Origin: Hirudo medicinalis
Lineage: Eukaryota; Annelida; Clitellata; Hirudinida; Hirudinidae
Assembly (NCBI GenBank): GCA_011800805.1
Contig: MPNW01000925.1
Coordinates: 27,562 to 48,902 of the forward strand
Length of the DNA: 21,341 nucleotides
Reading direction: 5' to 3'
Positions 9,785 through 18,417 of the stretch are shown here, one piece after another. Numbering within the stretch: the stretch's first letter is position 1; each line of letters opens with the position of its first letter. Under the pieces are notes generated by a model. The model saw nothing but the letters and a program-made list of their open reading frames with translations, ran no database searches and had not been told where the DNA came from. The position numbers and the translations under genes are program-made.

Positions 9785-9990
9785 ATAAATACGTCCACAC
9801 AATTTTTCTGCGACTAGCATGGAACATTGCTTATCATCTGCCTTATGCAATATCACAATTTATTTGGTTATGTGGTGTATGTTATGTTATGTATTTATGT
9901 GGTGCAGTTTGAAGGTCTTGCAGAATTGACATGGATGCGGATGGGATATGTGCGGTAATGGTACGCTAGTTACAACCGAGCAGGGCTCTA

Positions 9991-9998
9991 ACATTCAT
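9991..9998 (+). repeat. Right 8-bp target-site duplication
   Basis: acattcat follows the terminal ctcta of the hAT element and continues into ATCC-type repeat. It matches the left copy at 8924-8931 in seven of eight bases. Confidence 0.7.
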
Positions 9999-10070
9999 CC
10001 ATCTATCCATTCATCCATCCTTGAATCCATCCATTCATCTATCCATTCATTCATCCATCCATCCAACTTT
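9991..10070 (+). repeat. Right part of the split ATCC/ATTC microsatellite
   Basis: CATCC and CATTC units follow the transposon directly. Joining this block to 8902-8931 without the 8932-9990 element and one target copy gives a continuous ATCC-type array, supporting the inferred empty site. Confidence 0.8.
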
Positions 10071-11495
10071 TCAAAGTTTGAGTTCAAAGTACAGCTCATA
10101 ATTATTTCACGACGAGTGAAATAAATGTTTTCTTTATCTTTAAGATCCAAACGTTGAGGTATTTTAGACATAAAAAGTTTACTTATTATAATCAATATAT
10201 GTTATTATTAATGTTGCACCTTCATTTGCAAGGACGATGACACAAGTCAGATGACGATGGGTCAGTTGCGCTCTGTCAATTGAGAAGATGCTGTCACATT
10301 TGGAAACGTCCAGCCGCCCGTTCCATCATCATCCTTCAAAATATCTGATCCTGAGAGGCTCATTTCCATCTGTCCATCCTTGTAGCTACTATCATCATGA
10401 CCAGGAAATCTCAATATTCACTCTCATTCATCATTGCATTCGTCAACCGATAGCTAACCTTCAATGCCTGGTAAGACCTCCTTTCAATTTTCTGTTGATC
10501 ACACCAACCTCTCAGCGAGTTTTTTCATCGGCTTATTAAGGTACAGAAGAAGGTCAGAAAGAAGGATTTTAATTATTAACTTGGTTTATTTATTAGATAT
10601 TATTTATTGGTATAAACTGTAACAACATTAATAATATATTTGTTATTATAACTGCATTAATCTTCACAATATATTTATTAGTATAATTTGTAATAATAAA
10701 TATGTTGAAAACGTGAAATGTCACGTGCCAGTGACCATGAATATGTACATGGTCATTATGATGGTCGAAATAAGAAGTTGAAATTTATTTTTGGATCCTC
10801 GGGATTTCCAATTACGTCATTTGGTTCTCCACTGAAAGAATCAGTAATTATTTTGTAGGACTGATATTCCTTCTTGTAAAAATATCTTTGAACGTCCAAT
10901 TATTAAATATGCTAATTGAAGATGTTTTCGTTTTTGTTTCGACATTGGAATATATTTTGAAAGAAATATTTTAATGGCGGTTTAATGCCATGGAAATGAC
11001 ATCAGACCAGCTCATTAATTACAGCGTCATTGACAACTGGAGAGTGCCGTACACACCTCGTAAACACATAAATGGACTCTTCCAGATGCTCGCACTTTTC
11101 CTAACAAGGATATACAGTTCTTCCACCTCCGCCATCATTATTTCCATTCACAGCCACTATTTCTGGAATTCTATTTTCAGCATCGATTTCAAAACTGCTT
11201 CACAAGAAAGGTTGCATAATGTCCACTAAAGGCGTATAAAATATTTTAAATGTTTACCACCCTGTGCGAACAATTTTCAAATGTTGTCGCGAAACCGAAA
11301 CGCGGAAATTTTGCCAACTTTAACTATCGATTCCATCGCAGCTTCTGCCAGGGGCCATATTTCCATCGACCCAAGAAAGAATCTCGCTCTCCTTCCAGCG
11401 GAGAGAAGGCGCGTGTAGAAATCCGGTCCTTACGAATCGAACCGTGTAGCAACATCCTGGAAGAAAAACTGGAAGAACATGGAAATGCTCTTCAT
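10071..11495. other. A+T-rich stretch without a recognised gene
   Basis: Open frames at 10288-10539, 10990-11229 and 11250-11570 have no domain, no consistent codon preference and no supporting context. Two loosely similar copies of a tatttattRgtataa block lie near 10598 and 10671. A paired AT-rich block spans about 10570-10700. Confidence 0.5.
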
Positions 11496-11520
11496 CCTTC
11501 CTTCCTTCCTTCCTTCCTTT
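11496..11520 (+). repeat. (CTTC)n short array
   Basis: About five CTTC units. From 11521 to 12000 I see no gene; the two minus-strand frames at 11554-11748 and 11726-12007 carry no recognisable motif. Confidence 0.9.
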
Positions 11521-12000
11521 CATCACCACCCTTTGAGCCTTTCTTACGCTGTCCTACGCCGACGGACTGAAGTGCAGATGATCGCAGGGATTGATGAAAC
11601 TTCCTCTGGCGGACGGTGAATGTTTGCATGATATTATTGTAATTATCATGAATGCCTGATAATATAACAAAAATGTAAACATTGGAATCACATTGAATAT
11701 CACCAAAGTCGTCTCCGAGAGCTTATTAATTTCCATCCACAAGCACATTACATGTTGTTGTGATCGTTGTTACTCTTGCATTTATAATTATTAAATGCAA
11801 CTGGGCGAGAATAATTACATTATTTTTTAACATTGTTAAAAACAAGTCTTTAGTAACAGTAACCATCCACTTGTCAGGCAAAGAATGAGCTTTCAAATCC
11901 GAACTGTACCGATGCGATGGAATCACATCGTAAAGGATTGGACACGCTCTTCGTCGCTCAGTAAAGATTTCTCGCAAGATTTTCACTGGCTCATGTCCAT

Positions 12001-12190
12001 TGTTCACTCATTCGTTCATTCGTATTCATTCATCCGTGCATTCTTTCATTCACCCACTAGTCAAATTATTCATCCATTCACTCAGTCGTTTAAGACGGCC
12101 TGTCATACGTTCACTCATTCAATTCAGCTTCCACTCATTCCATCATGCAACCATTTATTTAACCATTTCATTAATTCATTCACTCATTCA
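12001..12190 (+). repeat. Degenerate CATTCATT/CACTCATT repeat
   Basis: CATTCATTC-type octamers with much decay. The two overlapping plus-strand frames (11885-12310 and 12000-12476) read this in different phases as FIHSFTHS-like residues and are not genes. Confidence 0.75.
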
Positions 12191-12231
12191 TCGTCATCGT
12201 CGTCGTCGTCGTCGTCATCATCATCATCATT
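12188..12231 (+). repeat. (GTC)n/(ATC)n microsatellite
   Basis: ATC, then about seven GTC triplets, then ATC triplets. Bases 12232-12840 hold no feature I can support beyond A+T-rich sequence. Confidence 0.9.
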
Positions 12232-12840
12232 TACCCACCCAGAGAAACACTACTTCAGCTACTCACTCACCCGTATCGGGCACACAATTGTTTATGCACG
12301 TCTCCATTAGCACAGAACTCAGAGGCACGCAAGAGTTCTCGTGGGGCTCAGAGCCTCTTTGTCCTCAAATCAACTTGGGAGTTATTTCCTGCTCCGTGCT
12401 TCGAAAAATTATATCGGCGTTAAAATGCGCAACTTTGAAATGTTCCTGCTGCCAGGGATTCATTTGGAGATCATGAAGTTGTCCGTGTTTCATTGAAAAT
12501 GGTTTATAATTAATCATTTTTAAAACATAAACACAGTTAAATATTGAATTTCAGTTGAAAACTAAAATTCCTGGTCATTTTTAAGACCTGAGGCAATAAT
12601 TTATGCGGAGTCGAAAATCGTGGAAAGGAGTAACAACACTTAGTTATGATATTTATTTACATTCCTTAAATTATTCAATATTTAAATATTTTAAATTATA
12701 TTCGTCGTTACAATTTTCAATGCCAATAAAAATTATCATTGTTGTTGTTGTCTTGAATACCAGACATTACAGACATTTCAATGACATTTCTTAATTTTAC
12801 GACAAATTCGAGATGATGCAACCATCGAAATGCGATTAAA

Positions 12841-12980
12841 AATGCATTTAGAAACACATTTAGAAACGCATTTAGAAACGCATTTAGAAACACATTTAGA
12901 AACACATTTAGAAACACATTTAGAAACACATTTAGAAACACATTTAGAAACTCATTTAGAAACACATTTAGAAACACATT
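12841..12980 (+). repeat. 12-bp minisatellite, unit AACACATTTAGA, about 11.7 copies
   Basis: Twelve-base units run in perfect phase. Variants are confined to the third to fifth unit positions (aatgc, aacgc, aactc versus aacac). The minus strand translates to an FLNV tetrapeptide repeat because 12 is a multiple of three; I regard that frame (12717-13025) as fortuitous. Confidence 0.95.
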
Positions 12981-13172
12981 CTCAATCAAATGATTTCTCC
13001 AGAAGTTAACAAAACGTGAATTCAATCAAATTCTTTGGAAAGTTTCAATCATTTTCAAGCATTTCATGCTGCTGACAATAAGGTGATCACAATTGTTAAC
13101 TTATTTGCAATCCTTATTGTGGCTATTACATGTACCTACGAACATTGTGAAGATAATGCTAGTGAAAATAAT

Positions 13173-13173
13173 A

Positions 13174-13212
<39 letters not shown>
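13173..13212 (+). repeat. (GAT)n microsatellite
   Basis: About 12 GAT triplets followed by a GCT/GCA run (13217-13240). Poly-D/poly-M frames here are artefacts. The stretch 13241-13478 contains nothing else identifiable. Confidence 0.92.
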
Positions 13213-13478
13213 ATGATGCTGACGCAGCTGCTGCTGCTGCTGACTGTGGTGATGGCGGTGGTAACGATAACGATTGTTTAACTGGTCTGCTTATTTTTTC
13301 GTTCTGCAAATAAGACAATAAAAATCCCAAAAATGCAATAAAAACAAGACAAACTACTTTGCAGAACAACGTCCTCAGTGAAACTCAATGCATTTTAAGG
13401 AGTTAATCTCAGCCACTCCTTAATGACATCCTAATGATGACAACATCATGATGAGATGAAGCGACCGTTGCCTTCTAT

Positions 13479-13567
13479 CGTCATCATTTTCATCATAATC
13501 ACCATCGTCGTCGTCGTCGTCATCATCGTCGTCGTCATCATCGTCGTTGTCATCATCATCGTTGTCT
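13479..13567 (+). repeat. (ATC)n/(GTC)n tract, left half of an inverted pair
   Basis: ATC- and GTC-type triplets. About 100-300 bases further on the same motif appears in the opposite orientation (13664-13700 and 13810-13863, GATGAC/GATGAT). Confidence 0.9.
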
Positions 13568-13663
13568 TCCTCATATTCATTAATCTCCCGCCGGCGACCG
13601 ACTTGACTCCGTGCGATATGATTACTGGACTGACAAGATGGAGTTCGGTCAAGCGTAAAACAG

Positions 13664-13863
13664 GATGATGACGACTGCGACTATGATGATGATCATCATT
13701 GTAACTTCGGAGAAACTCCTGTTGATGGTGATTAAGAATGTGATGAGGACGACGACGGATGGATGATGAAGTCTTGCTGCAGGACAAATTTGATTCCGTC
13801 CGTCCGATGTCCGACATGGAGGAAGTGATGATGATGTTGATATGACGACGGCGATGATGATGA
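13664..13863 (+). repeat. GATGAC/GATGAT tracts, right half of an inverted pair
   Basis: Two GAT-rich blocks flank a more balanced stretch containing GTCCGTCC. With 13479-13567 they can form long imperfect hairpins. Confidence 0.8.
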
Positions 13864-13986
13864 TTGTCAATATTAGCACTTGGACAACGTGATGTTAATT
13901 AAACTTCTCGCGCGGATATTTTCAAAGTTCTCTTATCGTCTGCGTTCGCATACCTGCTTCTTCATTATCAGAGCACATAAATTGAT

Positions 13987-13998
13987 CAATATGGCGGC
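13987..13998 (+). promoter_or_regulatory. YY1-consensus-like site CAATATGGCGGC
   Basis: Matches the consensus CAANATGGCGGC for YY1-type zinc-finger proteins. It stands in A+T-rich sequence with no gene beside it, so occupancy is pure inference. The rest of 13866-14164 shows nothing else. Confidence 0.3.
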
Positions 13999-14164
13999 TA
14001 ATTAATTGCATAATAATCTTTAATAAATAATTATTATAATTAAATTATTTTTTAATAAATGACTCATTCATTACTTCCACTTGGGCTGAGGTCTTCTTTC
14101 TGAGATTCATTTGTAATTCAATTTCTTAAGATTGAAACCATTAATTTTTATTTAATAACAAAAC

Positions 14165-14262
14165 GTTATTCATAATTATTTTAGATTAAAGTTATTCATA
14201 ATTATTTTAGATTGACTTTATTTCATAATTATTTTAAACTGAGGTTATTCGTAATTACTTTG
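14165..14262 (+). repeat. 26-27-bp tandem repeat, about 3.7 copies
   Basis: Unit gttattcataattatttt plus a variable GATTAAA/GATTGAC/AAACTGAG tail begins at 14165, 14191, about 14217 and 14244. The last copy is the most diverged. Confidence 0.85.
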
Positions 14263-14413
14263 TGGCTTTTTAAGAAACTTATTTAGTTTTTCGTTTCGAC
14301 ATGTTCACGTTCTCTGAAGTTGCAGTCTCGATTATATTTTGTAAACCTTCAAACACCCTCCCAACCTGGCAGTCTTGAGTTGATGAGAGGCTCTTGACTT
14401 GTTTTTTGGATTT

Positions 14414-14580
14414 TTTGAGACGTAAATATATAAAATTTTCATATTTTTGAAACATAAATATTTCAAATTTTCATATTTTTGAAACATAAATATTTCAAAT
14501 TTTCATATTTTTGAAACCTAAATATTTCAAATTTTCATATTTTTGAAACATAAATATTTTATATTTTCTTAAATATTTCA
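14414..14580 (+). repeat. 32-bp tandem repeat, about 4-5 copies
   Basis: Unit built from aaacataaatatttcaaa followed by ttttcatatttttg. Central copies are nearly identical (one has cctaaat for cataaat), with a decayed copy at each end. It lies 150 bp after another A+T-rich minisatellite. Confidence 0.9.
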
Positions 14581-15477
14581 AAATTTTATAGTTTCAAATT
14601 TTTATTTATTCAAAATCAAAACGTTTTTACTGATGAGAGCAGACGATATCTGCAATATATCTGCGATATTTGAAATGTAATTAATTTTTATTGTGGTTCC
14701 TGCCGACGATCTGACTGAAGAGGTTTTCCATGTTTTTATTCAAATTGGTCTCCATGACAACTGATTGGACATCTGTTACTTTGTTACTGATACTTTGTCA
14801 GCACAACGTCAACTACTGCAAACAGATAACTTCAGGAAATATTAGAAAATAATGTTTAATCATTCATGGTAGCATTTATTTGTGTTCGAGCCACAAATTC
14901 ATAACAACTTGAGTTTTGTGATCTTTCAACTTATTTCATCTGGAGAAAGAGCGATGCTATGTTGTTAGTTAGAAAATGAAGAATTGTTGTTATTTTATAT
15001 TTTCTAATCTAATTTGTTATTACTATTAATCAATTCCTCAGTTAAATTTTGATGGTCCTCAATAAATACGACATCTTCTGATGGCCTGTTTCATTTGTTT
15101 TGTATTTTCTTATGTTTGTGTCTCTTGTTTATCATTTGAGTTGAACGTTCTCGCATGGAATGTTGGTTGCAATTAAGAAAAGTTTGAAATTTAAATCACC
15201 GCCTCCTTAAGTAGGATGATGCTTCACGTTTTCTTGGCAATTACAGGAGTTTTTTTTTCTGTTTCAAAGTAGAAGAAGTGAGAGGAAATTTGTTGAAAGT
15301 CGTTTTGACATGGAGTGAGTCTGCGTAATAACTTTAATAAAACAAGAACAAGTACAAGTTATTGACGACTAATAACAATAACTAATTAACAGAATAATAA
15401 CAAGTACAAGTTATTGACCACTGTTACCTCCCTTTAGCACCGTTGGAACAATCAATTTTATTTTACCAGAGTGTGCC
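14581..15477. other. A+T-rich stretch without a recognised gene
   Basis: The only notable item is a near-duplicated aacaagtacaagttattgac block (about 15346-15365 and 15398-15418). No open frame of interest or RNA fold is apparent. Confidence 0.6.
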
Positions 15478-15598
15478 ATCATCGTTTTCATGATAATAAA
15501 CATCACCATCGTCATCAAGTCGACGTCATAGTCATATATCATCATCACCATCATCAACACCACAATCATCATCATCATCATAGTCGTCGCCATCATCA
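15478..15598 (+). repeat. Degenerate (ATC)n tract
   Basis: ATC/ACC/GTC triplets with interruptions. The minus strand reads as poly-M/V and is not a gene. Sequence from 15599 to 15790 is unremarkable. Confidence 0.85.
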
Positions 15599-15795
15599 CT
15601 GCTAAGTTACCACTTGAGGTAATCGTCTGCCGTCTAACTCATCTCATCCAGGTTGTGATGTTCCAATTGGAAAGCACTTTCTCCCACGAGCTTCAATGGA
15701 CTTCATCAGCGAAAAGGTCTCGAAAAAACGTGTGGAAGTGGAACTGTAGGTTGAAATATTGACTCCGTCAGCGTGAATATGATTCCACATCGTCA

Positions 15796-15845
15796 TGTCA
15801 TGTCATGTCATGTCATGTCATGTCATGGAATGGAATGGAATGGAG
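15796..15845 (+). repeat. In-phase compound pentamer: TGTCA x6 then TGGAA x3-4
   Basis: Six exact TGTCA units (15796-15825), preceded by one CGTCA. Without loss of phase they become TGGAA (15826-15840) and TGGAG (15841-15845). Phase continuity suggests the second motif arose from the first by substitution and re-expansion. Confidence 0.95.
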
Positions 15846-16009
15846 CTTCATCAGCCTGTGGAGTTTGTCATCGCTACAAATGTTAATTCAATTAATGTTT
15901 AATTTTCTGTAATTTCATTATTGTTGTCAATAAGTTTTTATAAAGAAACCCTGTGCCGCTGCATTTATTATCATCTTGAGCTGCAGCAGCGTCATTGTAA
16001 TCTTTGTCG

Positions 16010-16119
16010 TCATCGTCGTCTTCACAATCACTTCTATCACCATCATCATCATCATAGTCATCATCATCATCATCATCTCCATCGTCGTCATCATCATCAT
16101 CATCATCATTATCATCATT

Positions 16120-16149
<30 letters not shown>
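16010..16149 (+). repeat. (ATC)n microsatellite
   Basis: Long ATC array with GTC and ATT interruptions, purest toward 16120-16149. It creates poly-D, M, H and I frames on both strands, all artefacts. Confidence 0.95.
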
Positions 16150-16150
<1 letters not shown>

Positions 16151-16256
16151 ATATTAGCCAAATAATCCGAAAAGAATAGTTACTTTAGAAATCGATAAAT
16201 CTGTCATGAAATTGCTTCAAAAGAGATGCGCACTTGTTTTATTTAAAAACGAGGCA

Positions 16257-16284
16257 TGACGTCATGATGAGGTGGGCAGCCAAT
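16257..16284. promoter_or_regulatory. CRE palindrome TGACGTCA with nearby CCAAT
   Basis: TGACGTCA at 16257-16264 and CCAAT at 16280-16284. The spacing resembles animal proximal promoters, but there is no credible downstream gene: the strong-context ATG at 16310 is followed by a stop after one further codon. Confidence 0.3.
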
Positions 16285-16350
16285 CATTTGCCTCGTTAAC
16301 CCTGCCACCATGTTTTGAATGACCAGCGATTCGTCTTTCATCGAAATGCC

Positions 16351-16377
16351 TTCAACCATTTCAACCACTTCAACCAT
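16351..16377 (+). repeat. 9-bp repeat TTCAACCAY x3
   Basis: Three in-phase units: ttcaaccat, ttcaaccac, ttcaaccat. Confidence 0.85.
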
Positions 16378-16461
16378 TTCAGTCTCTGAAGGGACAACCT
16401 GAACTCAACGTGTAACACAGGTATTCTGAGCTGATGGTGGTAGTTGATGTAACCCAGGTGA

Positions 16462-16462
<1 letters not shown>

Positions 16463-16497
<35 letters not shown>

Positions 16498-16552
16498 TGT
16501 TGTTGTTGTTGTTGTTGTTGTTGTTGCTGTTGTTGCTGTTGTTGTTGTTGCT
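16463..16552 (+). repeat. (GTC)11 then (GTT)n compound microsatellite
   Basis: Eleven GTC triplets (16463-16495) switch abruptly and in phase to GTT with two GCT interruptions. Minus-strand frames give poly-D/poly-N and poly-R/poly-Q; plus gives poly-S/poly-L. No domain flanks support a protein. Confidence 0.95.
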
Positions 16553-16744
16553 TGTAACCATGGTAATGTCGCTGCCGCCTGCTATGCCTAAATTTGGACA
16601 AGTGCTCACCGAATTCCAAGAATTGTTAGAAACGATATTTCGAATCGAATGGAATTTCAAGAAATATTTTTTTTTATTTAAACACATTTTGTTGAGAATT
16701 CATTTAATAACGCCTCATCGTTAAGTACAATTTGAGTACATGGA

Positions 16745-16759
16745 CGTACAAGTTGTACG
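16745..16759. other. Perfect 15-bp palindrome CGTACAA-G-TTGTACG
   Basis: Seven-base arms around one central base, within a run of four GTAC tetramers (16725-16760). It could be a dimeric protein site or chance; nothing else in 16760-17480 is identifiable. Confidence 0.4.
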
Positions 16760-17509
16760 CGGAGAAGGCGTTCAAAAGTCGACTTCGTGATCAATAAATT
16801 GAAAAGAAAAAAACACAATTGTTCCGCAAAATAAAGGCAGATTACATTCATACATTAGTACCAGATTACATTCAGGTGTCACTAATTCTGAGTTTCTGCA
16901 GAAAAAAAAGGAAGAAAATCTGATGTGATGCAATTTTTATGCTGATCTTTCAAAAAGAATTTGCGAAGGTCTGCTTGTTGTTGCCGTGATATTGAAGGGA
17001 AAAACTTCGATAAATAATAATTTTGGAAAACAATTTAATGACACATTGTATATAATTTGCATGGTATAATTTGTGAGTGTAGTTCTAGCGTGGAAATTTG
17101 ACAATCCATAAATTAGAAATATATCCCGCAAATATTAATTCCTGCAAAAGTTGGATGCTTCCCAAAACTCTCATCAAAAGAAGAAGTTTGTCGGAACTTT
17201 CAGTTGCAGAATAAAACAAGACTTTTCAAGTTTTTTTGCGGGCGCCTTTTCATGGCCTCATTCCTCTTTTATCGTCTCTTGGAAAACATTTTCATTCCAT
17301 TTACGTTTAAATCGAGTAAAAATAAACCTCTTCTGAAGCAAGTGAAGTCCTTAAACCTTCCACTCTTCAAAAGAGCCACAAATTCCTCCCCAACAAACTC
17401 CACCCACTTGCAGCCGATGTCTCGTGACCCCCTCAAAAATGTCCTAACATCAGACCATTAATAGACTCCCATTCATCACTGAAAGGCGGTGGCAGTGCAG
17501 CCTCCTTGC

Positions 17510-17645
17510 TTCCATCGGGAGTTGAACCCGTAGCCTAGAACGGAAGATAGGAGGGCTGGACGTGTTTGGTTTCCTAATGCCTTCGGTCCCCCGAGATGGT
17601 CTGGATGCATAATTCGTCTTTCTAATTACTCGGCCATTCAGGCCT
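17510..17645 (-). mobile_element. tRNA-like segment, probable SINE-derived
   Basis: Read on the minus strand, TGGCCGAGTAATTAG (17636-17622) resembles a tRNA A box (TGGCNNAGTNGG type). GGTTCAACTCC (17528-17518) resembles the B box and lies in a T-arm-like hairpin CGGG-TTCAACT-CCCG. The two boxes are about 108 bp apart, too far for a functional tRNA, and the acceptor ends do not pair. This fits a tRNA-derived SINE head or a tRNA pseudogene with an insertion better than a tRNA gene. The poly(A)-like tail and target duplication were not identified. The minus-strand 95-codon frame over it (17450-17737) is fortuitous. Confidence 0.4.
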
Positions 17646-17830
17646 TCTACGCTGTGCTTGTTTTTCATTTTTATCAATGGTTGTTTGTATTCCTCTCCTT
17701 CACAAACGTGGTACTCCAGCAACTGATGCCTCTCCACGAGTTTAGGATATAATTCTCGCAGTAGAATAAAACATGAATGTAGCTCTATATGCTTAGCGTC
17801 AGAGGAGTTCTCGTTAACTATTTACACAGC

Positions 17831-17867
17831 GCTATTCCCGAGGAATAGCTTGAGGAGATCACAAGCT
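17831..17867. other. Two overlapping, mutually exclusive hairpins
   Basis: GCTATTC (17831-17837) pairs with GAATAGC (17843-17849). AGCTTG (17847-17852) pairs with CAAGCT (17862-17867). The stems share AGC, so only one can form in full. Confidence 0.45.
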
Positions 17868-17886
17868 GGGTTGCGAACATTATATG

Positions 17887-17902
17887 TGACCTTACATGAC
17901 CT
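17887..17902 (-). promoter_or_regulatory. Perfect DR4 of AGGTCA half-sites
   Basis: TGACCT-taca-TGACCT; on the minus strand AGGTCA-TGTA-AGGTCA, the classic direct repeat spaced by 4 bound by some RXR-partner nuclear receptors. Both half-sites are exact. Function is inference. Confidence 0.4.
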
Positions 17903-17942
17903 TAACTTCTTGACTTCGTACTTGCAATTCTCCGTGGTACTA

Positions 17943-17970
17943 GTTGTACTAACGTCACTGGTAGTACAAC
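17943..17970. other. 11-bp inverted repeat with 6-bp loop
   Basis: gttgtactaac (17943-17953) and ggtagtacaac (17960-17970) pair with one mismatch around gtcact. GTAC words recur here and in the palindrome at 16745-16759. Confidence 0.5.
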
Positions 17971-18060
17971 ATAATTAAGTATCCTTAGCGTAAGATGTTG
18001 TAATTATGAAATTATATATGAGATGGTTGTCCACGTAGCAGGATGTCAATCCCTCACCAG

Positions 18061-18073
18061 TGACCCTTGACCT
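18061..18073 (-). promoter_or_regulatory. DR1 of nuclear-receptor half-sites
   Basis: TGACCC t TGACCT; on the minus strand AGGTCA a GGGTCA, the HNF4/RXR-type direct repeat spaced by 1. It lies 160 bp from the DR4. No transcription unit is identified beside it. Confidence 0.4.
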
Positions 18074-18397
18074 GATCAGATTTCAGATTTCTTGTGCTTT
18101 GGTTGTATTTCTTGTGTTTATGATTTTAACTGCCTCACTTGAAAAAATGTTCTCAACTGCACGCATTCATAATTAAGTGAGCATTAGATATTATAATAAC
18201 TGCACGCATAATTATGATAAGTTACAATCAAGTTCTCTCGTCATCTGTTTACTTTACATCTTATTTGGGTCACATGATATTGTAAGGCATCGACTTATGT
18301 GGAGATTGTAACATGTACATTATATTTCAATGTATTTTACCAAGAATTACTTTCCCAATTTATAATTTATTACCTTAATTAAAGTCACATGCGCACA

Positions 18398-18417
18398 TAA
18401 TGCATTATAATGCATTA
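18398..18417. repeat. Two tandem TAATGCATTA palindromes
   Basis: Two exact adjacent 10-bp palindromes. Each has the TAAT-NN-ATTA layout of paired-class homeodomain dimer sites. In A+T-rich DNA this may be chance. Confidence 0.5.

Larger units (their letters stand above)
8932..9990 (+). mobile_element. Non-autonomous hAT-type DNA transposon, 1,059 bp
   Basis: The left end begins TAGAGCC-TGAGCGG and the right end, read inward on the minus strand, begins TAGAGCCCTGCTCGG: imperfect terminal inverted repeats of about 15 bp with an identical first seven bases. An 8-bp direct repeat flanks them. Subterminal CGGTA motifs cluster at both ends (8975, 8983, 9005 and 9953), as expected of hAT transposase-binding repeats. 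Inside is a fragment resembling the N-terminal region of hAT transposases (9497-9784). There is room for neither the RNase-H-like catalytic core nor the C-terminal hATC dimerisation domain, so this is an internally deleted, non-autonomous copy. The subfamily is not determined. Confidence 0.75.

Noticed and set aside
11428..11445. B-box-like GGTTCGATTC on the minus strand
   Set aside because: No A-box partner, no proper T-stem and no acceptor pairing, so no tRNA or SINE call.
12841..12980. CRISPR-like regular spacing
   Set aside because: Units are contiguous 12-mers with no unique spacers; this is a minisatellite in eukaryotic-looking DNA.
12717..13025. FLNV-repeat protein on the minus strand
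   Set aside because: Explained by a 12-bp minisatellite read in a triplet frame; the flanking residues have no domain.
15892..16179. Poly-D, poly-H, poly-M and poly-I open frames
   Set aside because: Direct translations of an (ATC)n array in several frames with no flanking domain. The same holds for frames over the arrays at 5.5, 13.2, 16.5 and 20.6 kb.
16304..16315. Ideal translation context GCCACCATG
   Set aside because: The ATG is followed by one codon and a stop, so it starts no protein.
17450..17737. 95-codon minus-strand frame with mixed composition
   Set aside because: It overlaps the tRNA-like segment and contains no recognisable motif; a fortuitous frame through a repeat is more likely.
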